A stretch of 64,000 nucleotides of DNA from Saprospiraceae bacterium. Lineage in GTDB: Bacteria > Bacteroidota > Bacteroidia > Chitinophagales > Saprospiraceae. The stretch lies in NCBI GenBank assembly GCA_016722285.1, contig JADKGI010000001.1, positions 1-64,000 on the forward strand. The letters run 5' to 3'. Positions 19,335 through 30,336 of the stretch are shown here, piece after piece (position 1 is the first letter of the stretch; each line of letters starts with the position of its first letter). The notes beneath the pieces are model-generated. The model did not search any database. It was not told the DNA's origin and was given only the letters and a program-made list of their open reading frames with translations. The translations under genes and the position numbers were made by a program.

Positions 19335-19436
19335 GTCTTTTCAATAGCACTCTTAGGTGTACTTATGTTCTTACTGGCATCTTATATTTGTTTGCTCCGC
19401 CAATTGGTTAGAGCATCATTTATCTTGGCTTCAATA

Positions 19437-19844
19437 TTAAATATTTACATCCAAAGCATAGACAAGCATCCATTTATTGTCTATTACCTCAAAGATATAT
19501 TCTGAACTAAACCCTGAATTTTCTAACCAAAACTTCTCAACAAAAGATTTTTCAGTCTTTTTGTAAGATACTTTGTATTTTTTTTTGTCAACATCATAAA
19601 TTTTAACTTTGAGCAAAGCCCAGTTTGATTTCGTCCAGGTTTTCTCGTTATCTCCATCTATCATCTTTCCCCGTATTGGAAAATTTATTCTACTCATCTG
19701 AAAGGCGGGGTCACTGTGGAATCTATTATAGAACTGATCAAAATCTTCAATAGTCTCTTTCTTCCCTTTGTGAAAGACTGAACAACTCGATAAGGATAGA
19801 ATAATAATACCAAGAAATAGTCTATACCGGAATTTATTTTTCAT
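19437..19844 (-). CDS. Lipoprotein of the DUF4348 type
   Basis: The product has about 135 residues. MKNKFRYRLFLGIIILSLSSC is a lipoprotein signal with cysteine near residue 21; I use this Met rather than the one four codons upstream. The mature part has FDQFYNRFHSDPAFQMSRINFPI, which matches the start of DUF4348 proteins of Bacteroidota, then a Trp/Lys-rich beta region. Function is unknown; it is probably anchored in the periplasm or outer membrane. It stands alone between tRNA-Phe and the efflux operon. Confidence 0.7.
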   Translation of the reverse strand: MKNKFRYRLFLGIIILSLSSCSVFHKGKKETIEDFDQFYNRFHSDPAFQMSRINFPIRGKMIDGDNEKTWTKSNWALLKVKIYDVDKKKYKVSYKKTEKSFVEKFWLENSGFSSEYIFEVIDNKWMLVYALDVNI

Positions 19845-20144
19845 ATAGATGAACATTTAGGTTGATTTACACAATTGCAATGATTATATATTTGGAAATT
19901 ATTAGTATTTATTGAATAACAGAACGGTGATACTTAATATTGCATAAACATCAAAACAAACCTTTTCTGAAAAAGTCGCCAAAGGAATTATTTTTATAAT
20001 TACATACTCAATTATTATTCCTAAAGCAGGAAACTTCAAACTGTCATCATGTGTTGGATTTGAAACAATAATAAGTATATTCAAGCTTAAGCAAGCTCTG
20101 CTCAGAATGTAATTGATATCTTACTGAAGAGCAATACCATCAGT
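19845..20144. other. Intergenic stretch, no gene supported
   Basis: A 60-codon minus-strand frame (19902-20084) has no recognisable similarity or start context. No hairpin with a T-run was seen, although the end of the efflux operon should lie here. Confidence 0.5.
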
Positions 20145-21454
20145 CTATTTTAATAACTCTCCTGCCAATCGTTTTAGCTCCAACTTGGACATCTTTGCGT
20201 CAAACTCGGCAGTTATTTTTCTGAATTCAGCATCGATCAGATTCAGTTGCGCCTGCCGCAGTTCCAATGCATTGATCGTGCCAATTCTCATTTTCTGAGT
20301 AGTTATATCTAAATTTTGCTGGGCGATTCCGATGTTTTTATCTTCGATCTTGGACAATTCCTCTGATGTGAGATAATTTGTATAATAAGTATATAAGTCC
20401 GTATTCAAAGCGAGACTGGTTTGTTCCTTTGCAAGCTTTTCCGACTCCAGAGATAATTTTGCCACCTGGATTTCCCGTTTGTTATTGTACCCATTGAAGA
20501 TGTTCCACCGTCCGGTTAGTCCATAAGATAGACCCGTGTTCTGGTTAAATTTAAGAACGCCAATTTCTGCATTTAGCCTGCTGAAATTATACCCCATATT
20601 GACATCGAGGGTGGGATATTTATTTGATTCCCATTGCTTGATAGTAAGTTCTGAAAGTTTGATATTTTTATCCGCCATCAGAGCATGCGATTCCTTTGTT
20701 CTGTTTTTGTAAGCAAATCACTGTAGTCAGGTGTGAAAATATCCTCATGTAATTCGGCTACATCAAACTGGATTTCCGGTGATCTTCCCAACAGTTCATT
20801 CATTATTATTTTTGAATTGCTTAATAAAAGCTGCTGGCGTATCAAAGTAGCACTATCTGCATTGATATCCACCTCGGCCTGCAAAACTGGTATTGAAGAT
20901 CCACTTCCTACATTTAGTTTTAATTCTGCCAGCTCCTTCCTTTCTTTTGAGATTTCAATGGCTTTTGCAATGGTAGATATTCTTTTTTTGTATTGGCTCA
21001 TATTATAATAGGCTGACATTACCTGATGGATGACGCTTTCCATCTGTATCTGTACATTCAACTGACCCAAGCTCTCTATCTCCCTCAGCCGGTCCCTATT
21101 GACAAACATACGCATGCCGTCAAAAACTGTCCAGGCCAATTGAAGATTCGCATTTATGTTTGTTGTCTTTACGTTGTTGCCTTCTCTCTTGTCACCGCTG
21201 AAAAACTCCTGTCTGGTATTATTGATGTTATTTGTATTCCCAAAGTTAAGTGCCAGGTCAGGCAAAAATCCGGCATTACCGGACGTATTGTTACTCTTAT
21301 CTATTATAGCTTCATTCTTGGCTATTCGGACGTTAAAATTATTCTGAATAGCCATGCCTAATGCATCATCCAGGGTTAAAATGTTCTGCGAAATGCCAAA
21401 ACCAGGAAGGAATAAAAACGATAATATAAATACCTTAATGAGCTTCATCTTCAT
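20145..21454 (-). CDS. TolC-family outer membrane efflux protein, frameshifted
   Basis: The joined product has about 436 residues, usual for TolC proteins that form the outer-membrane channel of RND pumps. It begins MKMKLIKVFILSFLFLPGFG, a signal peptide, then ILTLDDALGMAIQNNFNVRIAKN. The first frame stops at 20678 within CTCTGATGG and the rest continues one frame over from ADKNIKLSELTIKQWESN. Both halves carry the expected repeats (IGTINALELRQAQLNLIDAE in the second). The TGATG overlap could allow restart, but two half-channels make no functional sense. It overlaps the end of the pump gene by 20 bases. Confidence 0.85.
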
Positions 21455-24400
21455 AAATAATTTTATTTCGGGACATATAAGTGTAAAGGGCCGGTATTAC
21501 AAATAGTGTAAGAACCAGAGAAAACAAAAGTCCGCCAATGATGGCGACACCCATAGAAACACGTGAAGTGGACGCTGCTCCCAGAGCAAGTGCAATAGGT
21601 AATGCCCCCAGGACAGTGGCCAGACTCGTCATCAGGATAGGCCTAAGTCTCGATATCGATGCTTCTCTTACGGCCTCCAGGGTATTTAGCCCATCTTCTT
21701 TTCGCTGATTGGCAAATTCGACAATAAGAATACCATTTTTTGTGACAATACCTACCAAAACGATGATACCAATCTGGCTGAATATATTGAGCGTAGATCC
21801 TGTGTACCATAATGCGAGTATTGCTCCTGCCAATGCCAAAGGCACAGTAAACATGATGATCAGCGGATCAACGAAGCTCTCAAACTGAGCAGCAAGTATC
21901 AGATAAACCAATACGAGAGCCAGAAGGAATGCAAACAATAATGTGGATGAACTCTCAGAAAACTCTTTGGAAGGTCCTGCCAGGTCTGTGTAATAATTCT
22001 CATTTAGCACTTCAGAAGCAATATTTTTCATTGTATCAATACCCTGACCCAATGAAAATCCGGGAGCTGTACCGGCAGAAACAGTAGCAGAAACGTACCT
22101 GTTAAACCGGAAGAGTTGTGGCGGGTTACTTTGTTCAGACATATTGATCAGGTTGTCCAACTGCACCATATTACCATCTTTTGTCCGAATATAGATGGAT
22201 TTCAGGTCTGATGGCTCATTTCTGTTTTCTTTTTCGGCCATACCGATTACCTGATATTGTTTTCCGTTTTTTATAAAATAACCAAACCTCTGTTCTGCAA
22301 AATACAATTGCAGCGTCTGGGCAATATCCATAACGGAAACACCCAAAGTCTGAGCCCGGTTCCGGTCTATATCTATTTTAAGCTCCGGTTTATTAAATTT
22401 GAGATTGATATCCACAGACTCAAATGCCTCGTTCTGTTGCGCTTTTTCAACGAAAGCCGGTATGGCTTTTTTCAGAAGATCAAAATTGGGCGCCATGATC
22501 ACAAACTGCACAGGTAGTCCACCTCTACGGTCTCCAATGGTCTGCTCCTGATTGACAAAAACCTTGGCTTCCGTATATTTTCTTACTTTTTTTGACAACT
22601 CTTCTGCGATCTGCATCTGAGTTCTGGTACGTTTTTCAGGTTCAATCAGGGTCACTCTAACAAAGCCCGAATTGGATGCTTGTGAAGCTCCAAATCCGGG
22701 GGCGGTTACTGAAAGTATAGATTCTTTTTCAGGCAATGCCTCTACATCAGCGATTACCTTTGTCAGAAAATTGTTCATTAAAGTGAAAGATGTGCCTTCG
22801 GGGGCAGTAGCATTTACACTGAATCTCCCTTTGTCTTCCATCGGAGCCAATTCTGTCGGGAGACTTTTGCCCAATTTAAACATCATCCAGAAAGAGGCTA
22901 TCATAATAATAATAGCCATCCATCGCACCTTAAAAACAATTGTAATCCTTTGGCATACAAAGATGTCATCCCTACAAAAAATCCTTCAGTAAACTTATAA
23001 AGACCCTTCTCGTTATCACCTTTTCTGAGGAGCCTTGAACCCATCATGGGAGTAAGGGTAAGAGAAACAAATGCCGATACCAAAACTGACCCTGCAACCA
23101 CTACTCCAAACTCTCTGAACAACCTGCCTGTCAATCCCTCCAAAAACATAATGGGTAAAAATACAGCCACCAAGGTCACCGTCGTCGATACTATGGCAAA
23201 AAATATCTCCTCTGAACCCCTGAAAGCAGCTTGCCGGGGATTCATACCCTTTTCAATTTTCTGATATATATTTTCAAGTACAACAATGGCATCATCTACC
23301 ACAAGCCCAGTAGCCAAAACAATACCCAATAAAGTCAATATATTGATAGAAAAATCAGCAATGTACATGATAAAAAATGTGCTGATCAGCGAAATAGGTA
23401 TAGCTACCACAGGTATAAGAGTGGATCTCCAGTTTCGTAAAAACAAAAATATAACCAGCACCACGAGACCGAAAGCGATCAAAATAGTTTCTTCAACCTC
23501 AGCGATTGCTTTTTTTATGCCCACTGTCGTATCTAAGGCTACACCTAATTCCAGATCTTCAGGTATTTCTTTTTTTATAGATTCAAGCCTCTTATAAAAT
23601 TCATCCGCTATTGAAATATAATTTGCTCCGGGTAGTGGTGTTACAGCGATTCCTATCATAGCTACCCCACCATTGCCCCTCAGCAATGACCTTTCATTCT
23701 CGGGCCTTAGTTCAGCCAATCCTATATCTTTAAACCTTACTATGACACCATTGGTCTCCTTTATTATTAAATCATTAAATCCAGCCTCTGTCTCAATTCT
23801 GCCCACAGTCCTGATGGTCAATTCTGTATTGTCACCTTCAATTCTTCCCGATGGCAACTCAACATTCGCATTTGAAAGAGCATTTCTTACATCTACTGGC
23901 GATATGCCTTTTGCGGCCATCTTGGATGGGTCCATGATGAGTTTCATTGAAAATCTTTTCTCACCCCATATACTTACACCACTAACTCCGGGTATGGTCT
24001 GAAATCTCTCTTTAAAAACATTATTACCGATTTCTGACAACTCCAGCAATGACCGCTTTTCGCTCTGCACTGTTAAAGAAAGTATGGGACTTGAGTTCGC
24101 ATCGGATTTACTAACGATCGGAGGATTGGCATCCGGGGGAAGATTCCTTTGCGCCCTGGACACTCTATCCCTCACATCATTGGCAGCGGTCTCCATATTT
24201 ACGTCCAGATCAAATTCGACTGATATGTTGCTCCTTCCGTCACTACTGGTAGATGTGATGGTTTTGACCCCCTCAATACCATTAATAGATTCCTCTAATG
24301 GCTCTGTAATCTGAGAAATAATAACATCAGAGTTGGCTCCTGTATATGTAGTACTTACTGATATGACAGGAGGATCAACACTAGGATAATCCCGGACTCC

Positions 24401-24496
24401 AAGATATGTAAATCCAATAACCCCGAAAAGAACAATAATGATGGACATCACTGTAGCTAAGACCGGTCTTTTTATACTTACTTCTGATAACCTCAT
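21435..24496 (-). CDS. RND efflux pump permease (HAE1/AcrB type), frameshifted
   Basis: The joined protein of about 1,020 residues starts MRLSEVSIKRPVLATVMSIIIVLFG. It carries the proton-relay aspartates in GLVVDDAIVVLENI (about residue 405) and GIVTKNGILIVEFANQ in the C-terminal half. The frame breaks at 22901-22928: one frame ends GLQLFLRCDGW and the next resumes RWMAIIIMIASFW, an offset of one base after TTTTTAAGG. Pumps of this kind expel drugs, dyes or bile-like compounds using proton influx. Its adaptor gene lies 11 bp upstream and tolC overlaps downstream. Confidence 0.88.
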
Positions 24497-24507
24497 CTTT
24501 TGATTAA

Positions 24508-25563
24508 TTAATGAGTCTGGTTAATGATGTTTACTTCTATGGGCATTTGAGGCTTAAGCTGTAGAATACCGGATATTATAACTGTATCCCCGTCCACAAT
24601 ACCATCCAGAATCTGTATTTCCTTTTCGGTACGAAGGCCTGCTTTCACTCTAACACCAGTAGCCACGCCGCCCTTTTTTACAAATAATTTAGCTCCATCA
24701 ATATCAGGTATATAAGCAATAGTGGGTACCATTCTTACTTTTGTTCTCTCACCTATTTCTATACTTATTTCTGCAAACGAACCTGGATAAACCTTGCCAC
24801 CCGGATTAGCAAACGTAGCTCTGACTTTTGAAGTTCTGGTGGCTTCATCTATTTTTGGTTCTTTGGCATATACTGCTGCTTTCAGGGTCTGTTCGGAGCC
24901 AGCCACTTTGAAGTTGACAACTTTTCCTATACCCACGAGATTGTTATATTTCTCAGGAATGGAAAATTCCAGCTTAAGCGGTTGGGTGTTTTGAACCGTA
25001 GCTATCACATTAGCTGTAGAAATAATAGCTCCGGGACTCACATTTTTCAATCCTATGATACCGCCAAATGGTGCATTGATCCGGGTTTTGTCAATATTTG
25101 TTTTAAGTATAAGCTCATTGGCTTTCAGAAGATTTAAATTAGTCTCTGAGACATCATACTCTTCTCTGCTTATAGCAGACGCTGACAACAGTTGTTTCTG
25201 TCTGCTTTCTTTCTCCTGAGCAAGTTTTATCTCAATCCTGAGCCTGCTGAGTTGGGCTTGCAGATCCTCATCATACAGTTTCACCAGTACTTGGCCTTTA
25301 TTCACATTTGATCCTTCTTTAAAAAATATACCTGTTATTTTTCCTGAAATTTCACTTTTGATATCTACTTCCTCATTCGCAAGTATAGATCCTGTCGTAT
25401 TTATCGAACCGGAAACATATTCATCTCTGGCTATTATACCATCGACAACCATAGGTTTTAAATCTTTGACAGATGAAGCTGTTTCTTTTACGGATTTTTT
25501 ATCTTCACTTTTGCAAGCTATAAAACTGCAGGCGATGACGAAAAGGATAGTATAATGTCGCAT
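24508..25563 (-). CDS. RND efflux periplasmic adaptor (HlyD/AcrA family)
   Basis: The product has about 351 residues. I take MRHYTILFVIACSFIACKSED as the start because it gives a lipoprotein signal (cysteine near residue 16); the ten codons upstream look unlike a signal. DIKSEISGKITGIFFKEGSNVNKGQVLVKL is the first half of the lipoyl-like domain, a helical hairpin follows, then APFGGIIGLKNVSPGAIIS closes it. The barrel part includes PGGKVYPGSFAEISIEIG. It joins pump and TolC channel in the periplasm and is the first gene of the operon. Confidence 0.9.
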   Translation of the reverse strand: MRHYTILFVIACSFIACKSEDKKSVKETASSVKDLKPMVVDGIIARDEYVSGSINTTGSILANEEVDIKSEISGKITGIFFKEGSNVNKGQVLVKLYDEDLQAQLSRLRIEIKLAQEKESRQKQLLSASAISREEYDVSETNLNLLKANELILKTNIDKTRINAPFGGIIGLKNVSPGAIISTANVIATVQNTQPLKLEFSIPEKYNNLVGIGKVVNFKVAGSEQTLKAAVYAKEPKIDEATRTSKVRATFANPGGKVYPGSFAEISIEIGERTKVRMVPTIAYIPDIDGAKLFVKKGGVATGVRVKAGLRTEKEIQILDGIVDGDTVIISGILQLKPQMPIEVNIINQTH

Positions 25564-25647
25564 ATTGGTAAATATATAAATAAGGATATACAATCAAATT
25601 ATGTTATCAAATGTTCATGGTCATTGGGAAAACTTTGAACTAATGGG

Positions 25648-25655
25648 CAAAGTTA
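25648..25655 (-). promoter_or_regulatory. -7 element of the efflux operon
   Basis: TAACTTTG on the minus strand fits TAnnTTTG. It overlaps an inverted repeat AACTTTG/CAAAGTT (25631-25637, 25648-25654), which may be an operator. The -33 element is weak. Confidence 0.35.
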
Positions 25656-25715
25656 TCAGGATTCATTTTATATTGTGATGAAAATTAATTTTTTGACAAA
25701 TATTTAATACTATTC

Positions 25716-27194
25716 ATGAAGAGTGAAGATATCAAGCCGGAATTGCCGGAGCAGGAAGCGATCATAGAAAATGTAGAATTAAATATCAATGAAGCATTAT
25801 TTCCTGTTGTGATACTAGTAGGAATGCTGGCTTACAATATTTTTATTTTTGGGGATAGCGCGTTGGGAGGCAGCAATCAGTTTATACTTCTCATGGGAGC
25901 TTCGGTCGCAGCAATAGTAGGGTTTCTTAATAAAGTGACTTACGCTCAGATGATGGAAGAAGTAGCGCATAATGTTAAATCCACATCAGGTGCTATATTG
26001 ATTATGCTTATGGTAGGAGCACTTTCAGGTACGTGGCTTTTAAGTGGTATCATACCATCCATGATTTATTATGGTCTCCAGATCTTATCTCCCACATTTT
26101 TTCTGGTAGCGTCACTGGTGATTTGCTCTATAGTTTCTCTGGCTACCGGAAGTTCATGGTCCACTTCTGCAACGGTGGGAATTGCACTCATTGGTATAGG
26201 CAGCACCATGGGTATCGATCCGGGCATGACAGCAGGTGCGGTTATTTCAGGGGCTTATTTTGGCGATAAAATTTCACCACTTTCCGATACGACCAACCTG
26301 GCATCGGCAATGGCAGGAGCAGAACTTTTTGACCATATTAGGTACATGTTTATCACCACTATCCCGTCTATATCTGTGGCTATCATAGTTTTTCTGATTA
26401 TGGGATTCAACATTTCATCTACTGGGACACCAGACATTACTGATAAGCTAACGGCAATAGATAGTGCTTTCAATATCAGTCCATGGCTCTTTTTGGTACC
26501 TGCTGCTGTCATTTTTATGGTGATCAAAAAAACACAACCATTGGTTGCTCTTTTAGCCGGAGCGTTATTCGGCGGCATAGCTGCCATTATTTTTCAACCA
26601 GATATCGTGGTGAAAGTCGCTGGAGGTGTGTCCCTTGATTTTAATACTGCATATAAAGGTATCCTCACTGCCCTGACAACAAAAACATCCATAGCCACAT
26701 CCAATGCTGAACTTAATGACCTTTTCACTGCCAAAGGAATGGAAGGTATGCTGGGTACTATTTGGCTCATCATATGTGCCATGGTTTTTGGTGGCGTTAT
26801 GGATGCTATAGGGGCTTTGGCCCGTATAAGTGAGTCTTTATTGAATATGTTTCATACGGTTTTCGGTCTTTTTGCAAGTACAGTACTTTCTTGCCTCGCT
26901 ATAAATGTTACAGCTTCAGACCAGTATCTTGCTATTGTCATCCCAGGCAAAATGTACAAAAAAGCATTTGATGAAAAAGGCCTTCATCCAGTCAATCTCA
27001 GCCGCACACTTGAAGATACCGGGACGGTTACGTCCGTATTGATACCATGGAATACCTGTGGTGCCTACAATGCCGGCGTATTGGGAGTACCTACGGTTGA
27101 TTATTTCATATATGCTATATTCAATTGGGTCAGCCCATTTACTACGTTAATTGTAGCAGCGTTGAAATATAAAATAAAGCAGTTGAAGTCCTGA
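25716..27194 (+). CDS. nhaC: Na+/H+ antiporter, NhaC family
   Basis: The 492-residue protein has about eleven hydrophobic segments. ATGSSWSTSATVGIALIGIG (about residue 140) and YFGDKISPLSDTTNLASAMAG (about 180) are the conserved NhaC core, and LEDTGTVTSVLIPWNTCGAY lies near the C-terminus. It exchanges sodium for protons across the inner membrane and helps with pH and salt balance. It is transcribed away from the efflux operon, and I see no operon partner. Confidence 0.9.
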   Translation: MKSEDIKPELPEQEAIIENVELNINEALFPVVILVGMLAYNIFIFGDSALGGSNQFILLMGASVAAIVGFLNKVTYAQMMEEVAHNVKSTSGAILIMLMVGALSGTWLLSGIIPSMIYYGLQILSPTFFLVASLVICSIVSLATGSSWSTSATVGIALIGIGSTMGIDPGMTAGAVISGAYFGDKISPLSDTTNLASAMAGAELFDHIRYMFITTIPSISVAIIVFLIMGFNISSTGTPDITDKLTAIDSAFNISPWLFLVPAAVIFMVIKKTQPLVALLAGALFGGIAAIIFQPDIVVKVAGGVSLDFNTAYKGILTALTTKTSIATSNAELNDLFTAKGMEGMLGTIWLIICAMVFGGVMDAIGALARISESLLNMFHTVFGLFASTVLSCLAINVTASDQYLAIVIPGKMYKKAFDEKGLHPVNLSRTLEDTGTVTSVLIPWNTCGAYNAGVLGVPTVDYFIYAIFNWVSPFTTLIVAALKYKIKQLKS

Positions 27195-27198
27195 ATTT

Positions 27199-27765
27199 TT
27201 ATACTGACTTTTTTACATATTTGGTCAGAATTATAATTTGCTGGTCATTTACTCGACCTTCAATCTGATCAGGGTTGTCCTGAACAAGCAATATGCGTCT
27301 AACTGCAGTGCCTCTCTTTGCTGAAAAATTGGCACCTTTGACATCGAGATCTTTAATCAGCACCACAGTATCTCCGGATTCAAGTATCTTCCCATTACAA
27401 TCCATATGGACTGTATTTACCATTTTGGTTTCAGCCCATTCCAAAGTCTCATCATCCATATAGATATTTCCCTGAAGATCATGAGCCCAATCCTGGTCAC
27501 TTAGTGTCCCCAACATCCTGTAAGCAAGAACCTGAACAGCTGGAACGGTACTCCACACACTTTCATTCAGGCATCTCCAGTGGGTGACATCTATTTTGTC
27601 CACATTTTCCATCTGCTCTTTACAAACACCACAGATAGCGACCTGCTCATCTACTGAATTTCCGGTTTTGGGAAACACAATAAATGGATACAATTTGCCA
27701 CCAGCGTTGCAAATTTCACATTTCGACCTGCACCTTGCTGTTAATTCTGTGGATAATAAACTCAT
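27199..27765 (-). CDS. PhnA/YjdM-like zinc-ribbon protein
   Basis: The protein has 188 residues. The N-terminal part holds two CxxC pairs (CEICNAGG and CGVCKEQ, about residues 16-52), a zinc ribbon. The C-terminal half carries the PhnA core, MDCNGKILESGDTVVLIKDLDVKGAN with an SH3-like fold. Despite the old name, the family is not a phosphonate enzyme; its role is unknown. It converges with nhaC, with only four bases between the stops. Confidence 0.85.
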   Translation of the reverse strand: MSLLSTELTARCRSKCEICNAGGKLYPFIVFPKTGNSVDEQVAICGVCKEQMENVDKIDVTHWRCLNESVWSTVPAVQVLAYRMLGTLSDQDWAHDLQGNIYMDDETLEWAETKMVNTVHMDCNGKILESGDTVVLIKDLDVKGANFSAKRGTAVRRILLVQDNPDQIEGRVNDQQIIILTKYVKKSV

Positions 27766-27862
27766 TATTGATTTTATTTAAAATATAATTGTGTAAAACA
27801 ATAGTTTTAGGTTTTTGACTCATCTTGAATTCTATAATGCTGAGTTAAATTGGTAAAATATA

Positions 27863-28957
27863 CTATATCAAAAAATTTCCATTTTCGTAAATAAGTTTTC
27901 CGTCTGCATAAATACGGCCGCCATCTTTCATATCTGTAATCATATCCCAGTGGACAGGTGATTTGTTTTTACCGCCTGTTTGTTTGTAAGACTGACCAAT
28001 TGCCATGTGTACAGATCCGCCTATTTTTTCGTCAAATAATATATTTTTTGTAATTTTGTTAATATTGTAATTGGTCCCTATCGCTACTTCACCAAAATAT
28101 CTGGCTCCATCAAGTTTAAATACTTCACTCAGAAACTCCATTCCTTTTTCAGCTTCCCAATGCATCACATAACCATCTTTGACATGAAGGGTAACTCCTT
28201 CCACCTCATGCCCCATATACACTATTGGATAGTTGAAGTAAATATAACCTTGTACGGTATCCTCTATCGGACCGGTAAAAACCTCTCCGCTCGGCATGTT
28301 AGCCTGTCCATCAGAATTGATCCAGATTCTTCCTTTCACACTGAACGATATATCAGATCTCTTATTGACATATCTTATCATATCACATTGATTGAGGTAA
28401 TCGACGACGCTCTGCTGTTGTGATCTTACTTCAAGCCATGCAGCTGCCGGATCTTCTTCATTAAGACGGCAAGCATTATATACAAATGAGGCATAATCTT
28501 CCAGACTCATACCTGCTTCTTCAGCAGAAGTTTGAGTAGGAAACTGGCAAAGACACCTTTTCAGACTTCTGTCAGCAATTCTTTCTGTATAAATGTCATT
28601 AACCGGTTGCAATGCTTTTTGTCTTTTTGCTGTCTTTTCAGGGTCATTGAACTGATCTTCGCGTACATCAAATGGAGCCCTGATGACTAGATAAGCGTCA
28701 TATGTTTCCATCATATTTTTGTAGGCAGGATTGATATACTCAATCAGATTATCATTTGCTTCAGCAATAAAAATTTTGTTTTGCTTACTGAATGTCATCT
28801 GGTGCTCAACGATAACCCCACATCTGGTTGCCTCTCTATATACTTCTCTGAGTAGTGGCTCCGCAAGTGTGGTGGTGGTGATAAATAGTCTTTCGCCTTG
28901 CTTCAGTTCCATACAATAATGAACCAGTAAATGGGCATATTTCTCTAGAATGTTCAT
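27863..28957 (-). CDS. Aminopeptidase, M29 (thermophilic metalloprotease) family
   Basis: The 364 residues begin MNILEKYAHLLVHYCMELKQGERLF. The family's C-terminal metal-binding region is visible: GEVFTGPIEDTVQGY (about residue 225), GEVAIGTNYNIN (about 290), and MAIGQSY through HWDMITDM (about 315-345), with the Glu, His and Asp ligands in their usual places. It removes N-terminal residues from peptides in the cytoplasm. It sits 15 bp after hflX and may be its operon partner. Confidence 0.9.
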   Translation of the reverse strand: MNILEKYAHLLVHYCMELKQGERLFITTTTLAEPLLREVYREATRCGVIVEHQMTFSKQNKIFIAEANDNLIEYINPAYKNMMETYDAYLVIRAPFDVREDQFNDPEKTAKRQKALQPVNDIYTERIADRSLKRCLCQFPTQTSAEEAGMSLEDYASFVYNACRLNEEDPAAAWLEVRSQQQSVVDYLNQCDMIRYVNKRSDISFSVKGRIWINSDGQANMPSGEVFTGPIEDTVQGYIYFNYPIVYMGHEVEGVTLHVKDGYVMHWEAEKGMEFLSEVFKLDGARYFGEVAIGTNYNINKITKNILFDEKIGGSVHMAIGQSYKQTGGKNKSPVHWDMITDMKDGGRIYADGKLIYENGNFLI

Positions 28958-28972
28958 ACTAAAAAGATTTTG

Positions 28973-30187
28973 TTACCAGATTTTGGTTTGAAACGGATAT
29001 CGGACTTCATATTCGTTGACGATCATTTGCTTTAAGGTACTTTTAAGCTCATCCAGGTTTTCACGCTCTGTGGCCGATATCAGCACATTTGGAAAATTGT
29101 ATTGGTGGCTGAATTTCTCTCTGATCTCTTCCATGATCTCAACTTTTGTGCCTTTGTCAAGGTAATCATCAAAATACTTCTCCCGGTATAGGTCAACTTT
29201 ATTGAAAACCATGAGTGTCGTCCGGTCTGAAGCCCCCAGATCATTAAGGGTATTTTGTACCGTTTTTATATGGTCATCATGCTGAGGATGTGCAATATCA
29301 ACTATATGAAGCAGAATATCACTCTCCCTCACCTCATCCAATGTGGATTTAAAACTTTCAATCAGATGATGGGGTAGTTTTCTGATAAAGCCCACCGTAT
29401 CTGACAAAAGAAAAGGCATGGTGTCCCAAACTACTTTCCTAACCGTTGTGTCGAGCGTGGCAAACAGTTTATCTTCAGCAAAGACATCTGACTTGCTGAG
29501 GACATTCATCAAGGTAGATTTACCTACATTGGTATATCCTACCAGAGAGACCCGTATTAGTTCTCCCCTGTTTTTGCGTTGAGTCTGGGCTTGCTGGTCA
29601 ATTTTTTCAAGCCTCTTTTTTAGCAGTGCAATTTTATCCCTTATTATCCTGCGGTCAGTCTCTATCTCCATCTCCCCGGGACCTCTCATACCAATACCTC
29701 CCCTTTGCCGCTCAAGGTGCGTCCACAACCCTCTGAGTCTGGGTAATAGATATTGCATCTGGGCAAGTTCGACCTGCGTTTTAGCCTGTGCAGTCTGTGC
29801 CCGCTCTGCAAAAATATCTAGAATGAGCGTACTCCTGTCCACAATTTTTACTTTGAGAATTTCTTCCAGAAAGCTATTTTGTTTTCCTGTCAAATCGTCA
29901 TCAAAGATGGCAAGGGTAACATCTTCGTTTCTTTCTATATAATCTCTGATCTCTTCCAGTTTTCCTGTGCCGACAAATGTTTTCACATTGGGGTGTGGCA
30001 TCTTTTGGGTAAATACTTTTCTGGTCACAGCACCTGCAGTTGTAGCCAAAAATTCCAACTCATCCAAATGCTCCATGACCTGAACATCCAGCTCATCTTT
30101 TGAGATCACACCCACCAGAATACAATATTCCTGGGTCATTGCCAATCCCTTTTTTGCCTCCTTCCCTACTTTCCATGCATCACTCAT
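28973..30187 (-). CDS. hflX: Ribosome-associated GTPase HflX
   Basis: This 404-residue GTPase splits stalled or hibernating ribosomes. The N-terminal domain ends in RLRGLWTHLERQRGGIGMRGPGE, the family hallmark. The G domain follows with G1 GYTNVGKSTLMN (about residue 215), G3 DTVGFI and G4 NKVDL. The length fits the family. A TACTTTTG box lies on this strand 26 bases upstream (30213-30220). Confidence 0.95.
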   Translation of the reverse strand: MSDAWKVGKEAKKGLAMTQEYCILVGVISKDELDVQVMEHLDELEFLATTAGAVTRKVFTQKMPHPNVKTFVGTGKLEEIRDYIERNEDVTLAIFDDDLTGKQNSFLEEILKVKIVDRSTLILDIFAERAQTAQAKTQVELAQMQYLLPRLRGLWTHLERQRGGIGMRGPGEMEIETDRRIIRDKIALLKKRLEKIDQQAQTQRKNRGELIRVSLVGYTNVGKSTLMNVLSKSDVFAEDKLFATLDTTVRKVVWDTMPFLLSDTVGFIRKLPHHLIESFKSTLDEVRESDILLHIVDIAHPQHDDHIKTVQNTLNDLGASDRTTLMVFNKVDLYREKYFDDYLDKGTKVEIMEEIREKFSHQYNFPNVLISATERENLDELKSTLKQMIVNEYEVRYPFQTKIW

Positions 30188-30212
30188 ATCATTGTTATTT
30201 ATTTAAATGCCA

Positions 30213-30220
30213 CAAAAGTA
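30213..30220 (-). promoter_or_regulatory. -7 element of hflX
   Basis: The minus strand reads TACTTTTG (TAnnTTTG) about 26 bases before the hflX start. No clear TTG was found at -33. Confidence 0.4.
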
Positions 30221-30296
30221 CATCATTTTAATTGGCATATCCGTCAGAAATCAATATATTATCTCACTATAGTAAAACATAAAAATTTGTTAAAAA

Positions 30297-30327
30297 TTGA
30301 CAATCTTAAAAAATCAACTTAACTTTG
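30297..30327 (+). promoter_or_regulatory. Promoter of the metal-handling gene pair
   Basis: TTG (30297-30299) and TAACTTTG (30320-30327) are 20 bases apart, close to consensus. The first ATG is at 30337, giving a very short leader. Confidence 0.55.
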
Positions 30328-30336
30328 CAGCGTTTT

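Noticed and set aside
19404..19415. TTGGTTAGAGCA, identical to a tRNA D-arm segment, downstream of tRNA-Phe
   Set aside because: Only 12 bases match and no anticodon or T arm follows, so this is probably chance or too short to call a tRNA fragment.
19902..20084. 60-codon minus-strand frame between the DUF4348 lipoprotein and tolC
   Set aside because: Mildly hydrophobic but with no start signal, neighbour or family to support it.
20670..20685. TGATG overlap in tolC read as translational coupling of two genes
   Set aside because: The two halves together make one normal-length TolC with continuous similarity; neither half would form a channel alone.
27199..27765. Phosphonate-degrading enzyme (from the PhnA name)
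   Set aside because: The protein is the zinc-ribbon YjdM type, not phosphonoacetate hydrolase, and no phosphonate genes are near.
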